The notes below the pieces were generated by a model. It saw nothing but the letters and a program-made list of their open reading frames with translations. It did not search any database and had not been told where the DNA came from. From CAIJXB01 sp964455905 (GTDB lineage: Bacteria > Chlamydiota > Chlamydiia > Chlamydiales > Rhabdochlamydiaceae): 64,000 nt of DNA. The stretch is from the NCBI GenBank assembly GCA_964455905.1, contig CAYVYN010000005.1:62001-126000 (forward strand), given 5' to 3'. The position numbers were made by a program, and so were the translations under genes. Numbering within the stretch: the stretch's first letter is position 1; every line of letters starts with the position of its first letter. This document shows positions 25,970 to 35,133 of the stretch, piece after piece.

Positions 25970-26124
25970 TTAATCACCAAAAAAAACAATAAAACTCAAA
26001 AACAAAAGAACCCTTATAAAATTCTTCAACAAAAGCAACCTTTTTTTTCTCTCAAATCCCTATTTAATTGTCCCAAACCCCAAAAAAAATTCTCGGTCAT
26101 CAGCATCTTAAATTATCTAACCAC

Positions 26125-29100
26125 CTAATTTGGATAGGCTAACATAGAAGACACCTCATTCAAAGCAAACTGTTTTTCGTGATCAGAACTCCACTCACTA
26201 GACTCTACCTCGGCCTGTATTCGTGTTAATATCTCTGAATTAACCCCTGTAGCTAATGTAACAGAATACAATACTTTGACAAAAAGCCGAGTATCTTTTC
26301 CAATCAAAAGACGCAACAAACTAAACAAACAAATATTATTTAATTTTTTATTAAAACTCCACCTATTAGAAATATGAATGCTGAAATTAAAAGCATCATT
26401 AATATCTAAGGGGGAAACACTTGAACTTCTGCTCTGAGCTAAAAACAAACATTTTTCTAATATTTTGTATTCAAAGGTCAAGCTCTGCTCTAGGAAATCA
26501 GAATTCAAAGCTGCCATACGTGTTTTTTCTAATGCTCCCAAACTGGCCATATGTTTATCAAGAGAGCGTATTACCATGCCAATTATAACGCGATCTCCCC
26601 AAGAAGATGTAACGAGAAAAGAAAGAAGTTTAAAAGATGCTAAAATATCATCAATATCATTAGTGTATATAAGATTTAACGAAAACAAAGCAAGCTCTGT
26701 TGTATAAAAATCTTCATTCCCTGGAATGCAAATATTATGAGCGCTATTTTCTATAATACAACAAACCATATTTTTTATAATTTCCTGATTAACCTTATCT
26801 TTATTCGCCTCAAACAAAGTATTTTCTAGCTCTTGTATCGAAATCCTCTCAAAAGGCCGATTCGCAGACAGTGCATTTTTTAAATACGTAAAATATACAA
26901 GTAAATCAGGAGCGATCCCTTTTTTATCGAACATACGTAAAGGAGTGTTGTTAATAAATTTCATAGTCACATCTCGGACCACATTTGAAGCAATCTCTAT
27001 TTCACCTTGAGCCATCGCTATATTAAACAAAGAAGAACTCGCAATAGATATAATACGTTCACGATTCTGATATTTTTTTTCCGATTTAATTTCTAAACAA
27101 ATATCAGCTTCTCCTAATAATCCAAAATACAGCTGTTGCAAAAATTCTTTCTCAAGAGGCGCTAATAAACTATGAAAATTAGAAACAATCGCTAAGTGAT
27201 GACTTAACTGATTCCAAAATATAGTTTCGTCAGAAATAGGATTAAGATTCCTATTTTCGATCTTGCTTATAAAATTAAGGAAGCACCGCGATGCCTTAGG
27301 AAATACAAGACTAATTTTAAATAACAGATTACAGGTAGTGGGATTACTTAGATCTGAAAAAATGAGCTCAAGAACACTGGAAAAATCAAGAGGAGAAATA
27401 TGGTCCACCATCTCTAAAATTACATGAACCAGCTTAATATCTTCCACACTCAAACAATTATATAAAACAAACTGCGCAGCTATTCGTATTTGCTTATTTA
27501 ATTTCCTGTCTTTTCCTTGATAGTATTTAACTGCCAATTGTAAAAATGCAAAAGCTAAATCTTTATCTTCTAACAACATGGAAAAAAGGTCCTTATCGAC
27601 AAGTAGTGTCAAAATCCCATTTTGCTGTATTTTTTCCTTCATTCCCTCTTTAAATAAGGCCGCAATTGTCTTGTCTTTTGAACTTGCGAGTTTTACAATC
27701 AACTCACTATTATCTATGTAGTTCTTTAGTTTAGAAGCAAAAACACAAGCACATTGTACTGTCATGAGTTTTAGTCTCTCAGCTAAAAAAAACCACCGAT
27801 TCATTTCCTGATCGGACCAAGGATAATTAGAAATAGCCTCTAAAGGATTTCTTATACTTAGTAAAATTAAACGAAATAATTTTTCTCTAAGAGTTAGTGA
27901 TAGTTTAGCACCTAGGGCATGCTTTACAAGAAAAGAAAGCTTTTCTATATCTTCTATAGAATCTAAATACTGGACTAAAAAAACTTCGCTAAGATCATCG
28001 AAAAAAACAAAAGGAGTATCTATTTTTCCTAAAAAATCGAGCCATCCCTTTTCTTGTACGTCTATTGAAATAGCAATCTGATTAAGGCGAATTTTCTGAA
28101 GAAATTCTTGTGCAATAAAAGGGCTTTCTGCTCGAGCGAATAAAGAATCTAAAATAGAAGGAATATAATGAGAAAAATGTTCAATTATGTAAGAAAAAAC
28201 CTTATCTTTATTCTGTGCATTTTGAAAAGAGCAGGCTATAAGAGAAGCTATTTTATCTTGAGGTAAAACATAGCCTTCAAGAAAAAGACAAAGAGAACAA
28301 CTCAACACGCCCTTACCTTCTAAAGCATGCTCCTCGATTCTTTTTAACAATTTAGCAGCTGATCCCTGTAAACCGTCTAGACGCTCGCCGACAAAAAATG
28401 TCTGTTCTAAAAATAAAGCAATTTCTGAATGAGAAGAAAAATCTTGATAGACTTCCCAAGCAATCGTTTTATCTATAACAATCTGTTTGATCAGCTTCTT
28501 AGAGGAGTTAAGAACAATTCGATCTTCTAAATAGCTCCTAAAAAAAGAAAGAGCTTTCAGGCCTCCCAATAAAAAAACAAAACATTCAAACAATCTTATA
28601 GTATGTTTTTCGTTAGCTTTCTGTAAAATAACCGGGGTGACTCTTTCTAAGGTGGATAACACTCCACGAAGTTCCTCTAGAATTTGCACATCGTCTTGAG
28701 CAGGAATCCACAAAGCTAAAAAACGCTCTAGAAAAATTACATCCTTAAAAAGAGAAAAAAACCTTAAAAAACACAAAGCTTCTTTGGATGAACTAAGATC
28801 TGGAAACTCAACCTGCAAATCTTGCGATGCATAGTTTTTAAGAGCGTAAAGAAAAGAACGCTCCCCGTCATCTAGACCTGAGTTTTTTAAGACAAGTTGA
28901 ACGAACAATCTTTTCCAAGGTTTTTCTGGGAGTTTTTTCACTAATGCCAGCTCTGGAACTTCCAAAAGAGCAGACCAAAAACCGCGAGACCGACTTCCTT
29001 CTAAAGATTCTAAAACTTGACGAATGACGCCAACAGAAAGTTTATTTTTATTTTCTACATGTAAAGGAAGCTCTAAAAACTTACGTAAAACACCCTTAGA

Positions 29101-30402
29101 AACAATCCTTTCTAAATCTATAACAGGTAAGCTTCCCTGTAGAACAAGAGTCGCTAAAGCTAAAACATATTTACAATCTTTCAAAAAAAGAAAAATCTGG
29201 AACTTGACCTCACCACTCAACTTTGCGTTTTTAAAAAGCTCAAATGCAAAGTGAGCTAACTCCTTATCTTTTAAAGCATTGGGTGATAACATTAGCTGCA
29301 TAGCAGAAAAATCTTCTGCTAGAAAAGGAACCATTACATAAAGACGCGCACCTTCTATCACAAATTCACACTGGAGCTGATCCTTTCCTAAGTGATTTTT
29401 TAAGGCAACCTTATCTGATAAAAACGGTAGATTTAACGTAAAAAAAGCATTCGAGCTAGATAAGTCATGCTGATGGATCCCTGCTTTAAAAAAAAGAAGC
29501 GAATGCTGCGTCTCTAAACTCCCCTCAAGTACCTTCTTAATCTTTTCTATGATATCCGCTCGAAATATACTATCTGAGGGGAAATGAAATAGAACATTCA
29601 ACAAGAAAAAAAATAAATAACTAGGAATATGACGCTTTTTATTTATGTGCAAAATAAAAGAATCAACTAAAACATTTTTTTTCAAATAAATGTCCTGCGC
29701 AAAAAAAGCCTGATAAATTCGATCCCCTTCTTCAAAACTGCCCTCTGTGATAAGTAGAAAATAATGAACTAAACCACCACTATGAATGGAGGCGTGTGAA
29801 AGGAGAGTAATTTTTCCTATTCTGGCATCTTCTAAGGCTGTAGATACATCACCTTCAAAAGAAGAAAGCAAATACTCTTCTTTATCGACAGCGTCAAGAT
29901 GAATATAAAAAGAATCCATAACAGTTCTATGGACCCTCCAACAAGAGCTACTAATTACATGAGCCGTAAACTCAATTGGAGGGCCATCTTTTAGCGCATT
30001 TTGAAATGAGAAAACAGTTAAAGAATGATCCTTAGATAACATCCAAGATTTAAAATTTAATTTTACTGAGACTATATTTTGAACAACAGAAGAAATGACC
30101 TCTCTAATTCTGGTTATCAACAAATCAAGAGAAGACTCCTCTCCCGTAAACATCAACCTAAAATCTACGTCATTAGAATGTGTGTATACAGCCCTTCCTG
30201 CTATAAGATTTGTTAAATGACTACCGGCTAAAGAAATCCCTAGAAATCCTAATTCTTTTTCATGAGAGTTCATCGTTACAATTAAGTTAGCAAGAAATTC
30301 TCTCAACACTATGGATTTATTTTTTATTTTAATAGAGTTTTCAAAAATAGGATCTAAAACCCTACCTGAAATAGAAACGCCCGAAAAAGACAAATAATTC
30401 AA
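26125..30402 (-). CDS. Giant protein with nucleotidyltransferase-like N terminus, paralogue B (1425 aa)
   Basis: Full-length paralogue of the gene at 21701-25969, same strand and order. The NTase-like motif is kept at identical positions: ISLAGS (Gly60-Ser61), SNDVDFRLMF (Asp78, Asp80) and PIEFTAH (Glu144), supporting selection on the site. By eye, residues 1 to about 985 are closely similar between copies, while the last third is much more diverged (for example EDFYTTELALFSLN against EGFYTSDLALFSLN within otherwise different context). The TTG start follows TTTGGTG. The copy ends at a 155-bp spacer before paralogue A. Function unknown; a host-directed nucleotidyl-transfer effector is one guess. 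Confidence 0.75.
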   Translation of the reverse strand: MNYLSFSGVSISGRVLDPIFENSIKIKNKSIVLREFLANLIVTMNSHEKELGFLGISLAGSHLTNLIAGRAVYTHSNDVDFRLMFTGEESSLDLLITRIREVISSVVQNIVSVKLNFKSWMLSKDHSLTVFSFQNALKDGPPIEFTAHVISSSCWRVHRTVMDSFYIHLDAVDKEEYLLSSFEGDVSTALEDARIGKITLLSHASIHSGGLVHYFLLITEGSFEEGDRIYQAFFAQDIYLKKNVLVDSFILHINKKRHIPSYLFFFLLNVLFHFPSDSIFRADIIEKIKKVLEGSLETQHSLLFFKAGIHQHDLSSSNAFFTLNLPFLSDKVALKNHLGKDQLQCEFVIEGARLYVMVPFLAEDFSAMQLMLSPNALKDKELAHFAFELFKNAKLSGEVKFQIFLFLKDCKYVLALATLVLQGSLPVIDLERIVSKGVLRKFLELPLHVENKNKLSVGVIRQVLESLEGSRSRGFWSALLEVPELALVKKLPEKPWKRLFVQLVLKNSGLDDGERSFLYALKNYASQDLQVEFPDLSSSKEALCFLRFFSLFKDVIFLERFLALWIPAQDDVQILEELRGVLSTLERVTPVILQKANEKHTIRLFECFVFLLGGLKALSFFRSYLEDRIVLNSSKKLIKQIVIDKTIAWEVYQDFSSHSEIALFLEQTFFVGERLDGLQGSAAKLLKRIEEHALEGKGVLSCSLCLFLEGYVLPQDKIASLIACSFQNAQNKDKVFSYIIEHFSHYIPSILDSLFARAESPFIAQEFLQKIRLNQIAISIDVQEKGWLDFLGKIDTPFVFFDDLSEVFLVQYLDSIEDIEKLSFLVKHALGAKLSLTLREKLFRLILLSIRNPLEAISNYPWSDQEMNRWFFLAERLKLMTVQCACVFASKLKNYIDNSELIVKLASSKDKTIAALFKEGMKEKIQQNGILTLLVDKDLFSMLLEDKDLAFAFLQLAVKYYQGKDRKLNKQIRIAAQFVLYNCLSVEDIKLVHVILEMVDHISPLDFSSVLELIFSDLSNPTTCNLLFKISLVFPKASRCFLNFISKIENRNLNPISDETIFWNQLSHHLAIVSNFHSLLAPLEKEFLQQLYFGLLGEADICLEIKSEKKYQNRERIISIASSSLFNIAMAQGEIEIASNVVRDVTMKFINNTPLRMFDKKGIAPDLLVYFTYLKNALSANRPFERISIQELENTLFEANKDKVNQEIIKNMVCCIIENSAHNICIPGNEDFYTTELALFSLNLIYTNDIDDILASFKLLSFLVTSSWGDRVIIGMVIRSLDKHMASLGALEKTRMAALNSDFLEQSLTFEYKILEKCLFLAQSRSSSVSPLDINDAFNFSIHISNRWSFNKKLNNICLFSLLRLLIGKDTRLFVKVLYSVTLATGVNSEILTRIQAEVESSEWSSDHEKQFALNEVSSMLAYPN

Positions 30403-30626
30403 TTAAGCACCAAAAAAAACAAAAACAGTAACAAATGCCAACAAAAAAAACAATAAAACCAAACTACTTGCCCAAAAAACTAAAGGTAAAAAACAAAACA
30501 ACCCCCAAAGGAAAAATAAAGATTTGACAAAGATTTATTGATATAATTAAAAAAAAATCATACAGATAAGATCAAGAAGGCAAAATAAAAAAACGAGCAT
30601 GGCAACAAAACAGCAAGGAGATATCT

Positions 30627-31838
30627 ATGAGTGTAGGTACTTACGATCCTATAGAAAAACTAGCAAAAATGGAATGGATTTCCATAAAAGCACCCACAAG
30701 ACAAAAAAATTTATACGAACTATTTACGCTTCAACTAAGCGGCCTTATACGAAATAAGTTCTTCACCCCACTTTTTCAAAAACTTTCTCAAAAACAAATC
30801 ACAGTCTTAGAAAATGAAAAAAAATTCTGCAACGATTTTTGGAATCCTACAGCCCCCATTCACCCTGAAATTCCGTATCATGAAGCCATCAGAAACCACT
30901 TCAACTGCAAACTAGAAAACATTGAAGTCGACATAGAAGGAACAAAAGTAACCGTGACCTGTCTAGTAATAGAATCAAAAAAAGAAGAGTTTCAAAATCA
31001 AATGGATGACTGCTACAACTTCATACACTTAGTTGGAAATTTATCCACTATTGACAATGAGATTATGGGAACCTATCCGTATTTAGCATCTTACATGGAA
31101 CATCTAGAAGAAGCTCGAGATAAAACCCCTCCAGCTCGATTCATAATTATGAGTCAATACAACACAACTTATAACGATGAACAAAAAACAGTTTACAAAC
31201 CAGATTCTATCCATAGAGCTGGATTCATTAGTGCCGAAGTTATTAAAACAATACAAAATCGTTATGGGACTATAAATCAGGTCGTTGGACATTCTTTAGG
31301 CTGTATTGTTTTAGCTTCCTCTTTAAACTATCTACAACAAGGATGCGATCCACTGCCTAAAAACATACTATTTGATAGAGGGCCCTCTTCTATCTATCAA
31401 CTTAGTCAAAGAATTTTAGGGAAAACATTCTACGTTGCTTCTTTGTTTTTCTCTTTAAGAGCTGTCCAAAATTGGCTACCCAACCTAGGACAACAAATCA
31501 ACAGTTTCATAGATGGGCTAACCCGTTCTCAAAAAAAAATTCCAGAAATTGTGGTAGCTGGATCCCCCAAAGATCACCTATTTCCTAAGGAAAGCAATCT
31601 TTGCCTTAGCCCATTTATACAGGACTTGTACAAAAAAAAACAAATCACCTTATTAGCCTTTTCCCCCCCCAATCAATGTATCCCAAAAAGCTTAATTCAC
31701 ATGGCAGGAAATCATCTTTTCACTAAAAACCATCTCACAAAGGATTTAAAAGACCAAAATTTTCTGGAAAAAGAAACCTTAGCAAAAACCATTATAAGAA
31801 AATCTCTTCCTTCAACGGAAGAAGCAAATAGCTCCTGA
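30627..31838 (+). CDS. Alpha/beta-hydrolase-fold protein, probable lipase/esterase type
   Basis: A 403-residue protein with a classic nucleophile elbow, VVGHSLGCIVLAS (Ser223), a candidate acid Asp316 in VVAGSPKDHLFP and a candidate His363 in MAGNHLF (His358 alternative), in the right order for a catalytic triad. Residues 1-130 are a helical extension before the hydrolase core, and no signal peptide is visible. The substrate is unknown. AGGAGA lies just upstream of the ATG, and an 11-bp hairpin overlaps the stop, so it is probably a single-gene unit. Legionella has hydrolase effectors of broadly similar design, but I cannot establish homology. A role in host lipid metabolism is inference. Confidence 0.75.
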   Translation: MSVGTYDPIEKLAKMEWISIKAPTRQKNLYELFTLQLSGLIRNKFFTPLFQKLSQKQITVLENEKKFCNDFWNPTAPIHPEIPYHEAIRNHFNCKLENIEVDIEGTKVTVTCLVIESKKEEFQNQMDDCYNFIHLVGNLSTIDNEIMGTYPYLASYMEHLEEARDKTPPARFIIMSQYNTTYNDEQKTVYKPDSIHRAGFISAEVIKTIQNRYGTINQVVGHSLGCIVLASSLNYLQQGCDPLPKNILFDRGPSSIYQLSQRILGKTFYVASLFFSLRAVQNWLPNLGQQINSFIDGLTRSQKKIPEIVVAGSPKDHLFPKESNLCLSPFIQDLYKKKQITLLAFSPPNQCIPKSLIHMAGNHLFTKNHLTKDLKDQNFLEKETLAKTIIRKSLPSTEEANSS

Positions 31839-31855
31839 ATACTTAGGAGCTATTT
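31826..31855 (+). terminator. Terminator-like hairpin at the end of the hydrolase gene
   Basis: Perfect 11-bp inverted repeat AAATAGCTCCT / AGGAGCTATTT with an 8-base loop. The left arm covers the last codons and touches the TGA stop. The following TATTT is a short, imperfect U-tract. Confidence 0.6.
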
Positions 31856-31949
31856 GGCTACCCATGCTTAAAAGGTAAGAAATAGATATAAAAAAATAAG
31901 AACATCTTATAGCTTAGGTCCAATCTACATAAAATAGGTAAGGTACCGC

Positions 31950-32942
31950 ATGAAAGCAATGGTCTTACACGGAATAAAAGAACCTCTTACCCTAGAAGAA
32001 GTTCCCATACCCACTCCAACTGAAGGAGAACTTCTCATTCAAATAGAAGCATGCGGTGTTTGCAGAACCGACTTACACATTGTAGAAGGAGATCTCCCTC
32101 TAAGTAACAGCCCTCTAATTTTAGGACACCAGATCGTTGGAGTAGTAAAAAAAGCAGTCGGCTGTAAAACCAGAAAAGAGGGAGATCGTGTAGGTGTGTC
32201 TTGGCTAGGAAGTACCTGTAATACCTGTTCTTTTTGCAAGTCTGGTAAAGAGAACCTATGTAAACAAGCTAAATTTACAGGCTATAATCTACCCGGAGGC
32301 TTTGCCGAATACACTCTATGTAAAGAAGAATATAGCTTTATTCTCCCTTCTAATGAAAAAGCAACTACCCTGGCACCTCTTCTTTGCGCTGGGCTAATTG
32401 GCTTTCGCGCCTATCAAAAAATTCAAAAAGGCAAATCTCTTGGATTTTATGGATTCGGTTCTTCTGCCCATTTATTATTGCAACTAGCAAAACAAGACGG
32501 AAAAGAGGTTTATGTATTTACGAAGCCCGGAGACTATGAAGGACAAGACCTAGCAAAAAAATTAGGCGCAACCTGGGTTGGAAGTTCGGAAGAAGAACCT
32601 CCTGTCGCTTTAGACGGATCGATTTTATTTGCTCCAAGCGGCGAGCTTATTCCTAAAGCACTTCATTCTTTAGAAAGAGGCGGGGCGTGTGTTTGCGCAG
32701 GGATACACATGAGTGACATCCCCTCATTTTGCTATCAAGATCTCTTCTATGAAAAAAGTCTCTCCTCTATTTCACATCTAACAAAGCAAAACGGCAAAGA
32801 CTTTTTCTCCGCCTTAAAAACACATCAAATTACCCCAATAACAACAATCTATCCTTTGGATCTTGCCAACGAGGCTTTAATGGATCTAAAAACAGGAAAA
32901 GCAAAAGGCTCTTTAGTTCTAAAGATAACTACTTTCCCATAG
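31950..32942 (+). CDS. Zinc-dependent alcohol dehydrogenase (MDR superfamily)
   Basis: A 330-residue medium-chain dehydrogenase. Catalytic zinc ligands are Cys38-type in EACGVCRTDLH and the histidine in LILGHQIVGVV; the four-Cys structural zinc lobe is CNTCSFCKSGKENLC. The coenzyme-binding domain is present (SLGFYGFGSSAHLLLQLA) but its glycine pattern is GFGSSA rather than the usual GxGxxG. Close in design to AdhP/AdhA-type enzymes, which oxidise alcohols or reduce aldehydes; the substrate is unknown. The ATG has GTAAGG eight bases upstream. Its last 14 bases overlap the convergent sucD gene. Confidence 0.88.
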   Translation: MKAMVLHGIKEPLTLEEVPIPTPTEGELLIQIEACGVCRTDLHIVEGDLPLSNSPLILGHQIVGVVKKAVGCKTRKEGDRVGVSWLGSTCNTCSFCKSGKENLCKQAKFTGYNLPGGFAEYTLCKEEYSFILPSNEKATTLAPLLCAGLIGFRAYQKIQKGKSLGFYGFGSSAHLLLQLAKQDGKEVYVFTKPGDYEGQDLAKKLGATWVGSSEEEPPVALDGSILFAPSGELIPKALHSLERGGACVCAGIHMSDIPSFCYQDLFYEKSLSSISHLTKQNGKDFFSALKTHQITPITTIYPLDLANEALMDLKTGKAKGSLVLKITTFP

Positions 32943-33804
32943 CTTTTTTCATAACGAGTCCCATTTCCGCTGGAGTTTCAGCAATAAAAACACCTACATC
33001 TCTTAAAGCACGAATCTTATCTTCAGCCGCCCCCTTACCTCCTGAAATGATCGCCCCTGCATGTCCCATTCGTCTTCCAGGAGGAGCTGTTTTTCCAGCG
33101 ATAAAAGCTGCTATAGGCTTTGTTGCATTTTTAGCAATCCATTCTGCAGCTTGCTCCTCTGCACTTCCACCTATTTCTCCAATAAATAAAATCCCTTCGG
33201 TTTGAGGATCTTTTTCAAAAAGCTCTAGGACATCAATAAAGTTAGTACCATTTAAAGGATCACCACCTATCCCAACACAAGTAGACTGACCAAGTCCTAT
33301 TCCGGTCGTCTGCCAAACAGCTTCATAGGTAAGGGTTCCAGATCTGGATACTATTCCAATTTTTCCAGGCTTATGAATATACCCAGGCATAATCCCTATT
33401 TTACACTCTCCTGGAGTGATAATACCTGGACAATTAGGCCCAATTAACCTACTTGCGCGACTAAGTCGCATTACCCTACTTACCTCTAACATATCTCTTA
33501 CAGGAATTCCTTCAGTAATACAAATAATAAGTGGAATGCCAGCATCTTCTGCTTCCAAAATAGCATCTGCAGCAAAAGGAGCTGGAACATAGATAACAGT
33601 AGCGTCACAGTTCGTTTTTTTCTTAGCTTCATATACGGTGTCAAAAACAGGCAATCCTAAGATCTCCTGTCCCCCTTTTCCTGGCGTAACTCCCCCAACA
33701 AAACAAGAACCATAAGCAATTCCCTGCTCAGTATGATATCTTCCTGCTTTACCAGAAATACCCTGAGTAATTACCTTCGTATTTTTATTTACTAAAATGG
33801 CCAT
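32929..33804 (-). CDS. sucD: Succinate-CoA ligase, alpha subunit SucD
   Basis: Forms the succinyl-CoA synthetase heterodimer with SucC, making ATP or GTP in the TCA cycle. The 291-residue protein has the CoA-binding N terminus (KVITQGISGKAGRYHTEQ), the LIGPNCPGIITPGECKIGIM motif, and the phospho-histidine site in MGHAGAIISGGKG. The ATG has GGAG upstream and lies 16 bases after the sucC stop, so the pair is an operon. Ends convergent with the alcohol dehydrogenase gene. Confidence 0.97.
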   Translation of the reverse strand: MAILVNKNTKVITQGISGKAGRYHTEQGIAYGSCFVGGVTPGKGGQEILGLPVFDTVYEAKKKTNCDATVIYVPAPFAADAILEAEDAGIPLIICITEGIPVRDMLEVSRVMRLSRASRLIGPNCPGIITPGECKIGIMPGYIHKPGKIGIVSRSGTLTYEAVWQTTGIGLGQSTCVGIGGDPLNGTNFIDVLELFEKDPQTEGILFIGEIGGSAEEQAAEWIAKNATKPIAAFIAGKTAPPGRRMGHAGAIISGGKGAAEDKIRALRDVGVFIAETPAEMGLVMKKAMGK

Positions 33805-33820
33805 GATCTATTTCTCCTTG

Positions 33821-34975
33821 TTACAGCACGCGGACTGCTTTTTCTGCAGCCTCTAAGAGGCCATCAGCTGTTATAATCGCCAGTTTTGATTCTTTTAAAA
33901 GACGTCGGCCTTCATCTACATTAGTGCCTTCCATACGAACAATTACAGGTACGCTAATATCAAGCTCTTTAGCTGCCGCAATAATACCTTCGGCTAAAAC
34001 AGCGCAGTCCATAATCCCGCCAAATATATTTACCAAAATAGCTTTAACCTTCGGATCCTCTAGAATAATCTTAAATCCTGCTGATACCTTTTCTTTGGTA
34101 GCGCTTCCTCCTACATCTAAGAAGTTAGCAGGCTTTCCTTTATAATGATGTATAAGATCCATAGTAGCCATAGCAAGTCCCGCCCCATTAACCATGCACC
34201 CAATATTCCCATCCATAGCAACATACGCAAGGTCAAACTCTTTTGCCTCGACCTCTCCTTGGGAAAGCTGGCTTGGATCATAAAAAGACACTATTTTAGG
34301 CTGTCTAAAAAGAGCATTGTCATCTACACTTAGCTTTGCATCTAACGCCCATAATCCTCCACTAGATTGAACCAAAGGATTAATCTCAAGTAACGAAGCG
34401 TCCATTTCTATAAAAGCTTTAGCAACAGCTCTTGCCATTTTCGCCCCCTCCTTAGCTAACTCACCCTTCCAGCCCATAAAACCTGCTAGGCGAATAAGAT
34501 GAAAGCTTCTAACTTCTCCAGATAACTGTATCGGTATCCTTAAAATTTTCTCAGGATGTTTTTCTGCTATCTCTTCTATATCCATCCCCCCCTCTGGAGA
34601 GGCTATTAAAATTGGCACCCCTTTTTCCCGATCAATTGCGGCGCCCAAATAATATTCTTTTTCAATCGAAAACGGTGGAGAGACTAAAATTTTATGCGCA
34701 ATCACTCCCTCTGGGCCTGTTTGATTGTTCACCATCTTCATTCCAATTAGTTGTCTTGCATAAGAAAAAATTTCATCTTTATTTTTAGCAAATTTCACTC
34801 CTCCCGCCTTCCCTCGACCGCCTGCATGAACCTGTATTTTCAACACAGCCTCTGACAAATTAAATTTCTGTATCAGGGTCTCTACCTCTGATAAAGAAGA
34901 AGCAACCCCAAATGTAGGAACGGCTACACCGTAAGAAAGTAAAATTTCTTTAGCCTGGTATTCATGTATATTCAT
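33821..34975 (-). CDS. sucC: Succinate-CoA ligase, beta subunit SucC
   Basis: ATP-grasp subunit of succinyl-CoA synthetase. The N terminus MNIHEYQAKEILLSYGV is the family start, so ATG 34975 is preferred to the upstream extension to 35035; AGAGGA lies six bases before it. Other signatures are KIQVHAGGRGKAGGVKFAKN, LEINPLVQ, DDNALFR and NFLDVGGSATKEKV with VNIFGGIMDC. The 384-residue length is normal. The gene is divergent from ftsY across a 158-bp gap, an arrangement I recall from Chlamydia. Confidence 0.97.
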   Translation of the reverse strand: MNIHEYQAKEILLSYGVAVPTFGVASSLSEVETLIQKFNLSEAVLKIQVHAGGRGKAGGVKFAKNKDEIFSYARQLIGMKMVNNQTGPEGVIAHKILVSPPFSIEKEYYLGAAIDREKGVPILIASPEGGMDIEEIAEKHPEKILRIPIQLSGEVRSFHLIRLAGFMGWKGELAKEGAKMARAVAKAFIEMDASLLEINPLVQSSGGLWALDAKLSVDDNALFRQPKIVSFYDPSQLSQGEVEAKEFDLAYVAMDGNIGCMVNGAGLAMATMDLIHHYKGKPANFLDVGGSATKEKVSAGFKIILEDPKVKAILVNIFGGIMDCAVLAEGIIAAAKELDISVPVIVRMEGTNVDEGRRLLKESKLAIITADGLLEAAEKAVRVL

Positions 34976-35133
34976 CAGAAATCCTCTTTTTCTCTTTTTA
35001 ATATCCTTATGAGATAAACTGGAATTTTTGATCAATTCAAATAAGCACTTTTTTTAAATAAAATTTTACAACCTTCTATTTAATTCTTTTCTGTGCCAAA
35101 ATCAGCGATTCGAAAACAACCCATCTAATAACT

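Larger units (their letters stand above)
21701..30402 (-). repeat. Tandem gene duplication, ~4.4-kb period
   Basis: Two consecutive full-length genes of 1422 and 1425 codons share start context, N-terminal motifs and most of the sequence, with starts 4433 bases apart. Long identical DNA blocks remain, for example CTTTTCCTTG[A/G]TAGTATTT at about 23085 and 27515 and TCTGTAAAATAACCGGGGTG at 24188 and 28619. Similarity continues only about 25 bases upstream of each start codon. Confidence 0.9.

Noticed and set aside
30524..30547. TTGACA and TATAAT before the hydrolase gene at 30627
   Set aside because: The spacing is only 12 bases, too short for a sigma-70 type promoter; kept only as a note, not as a feature.
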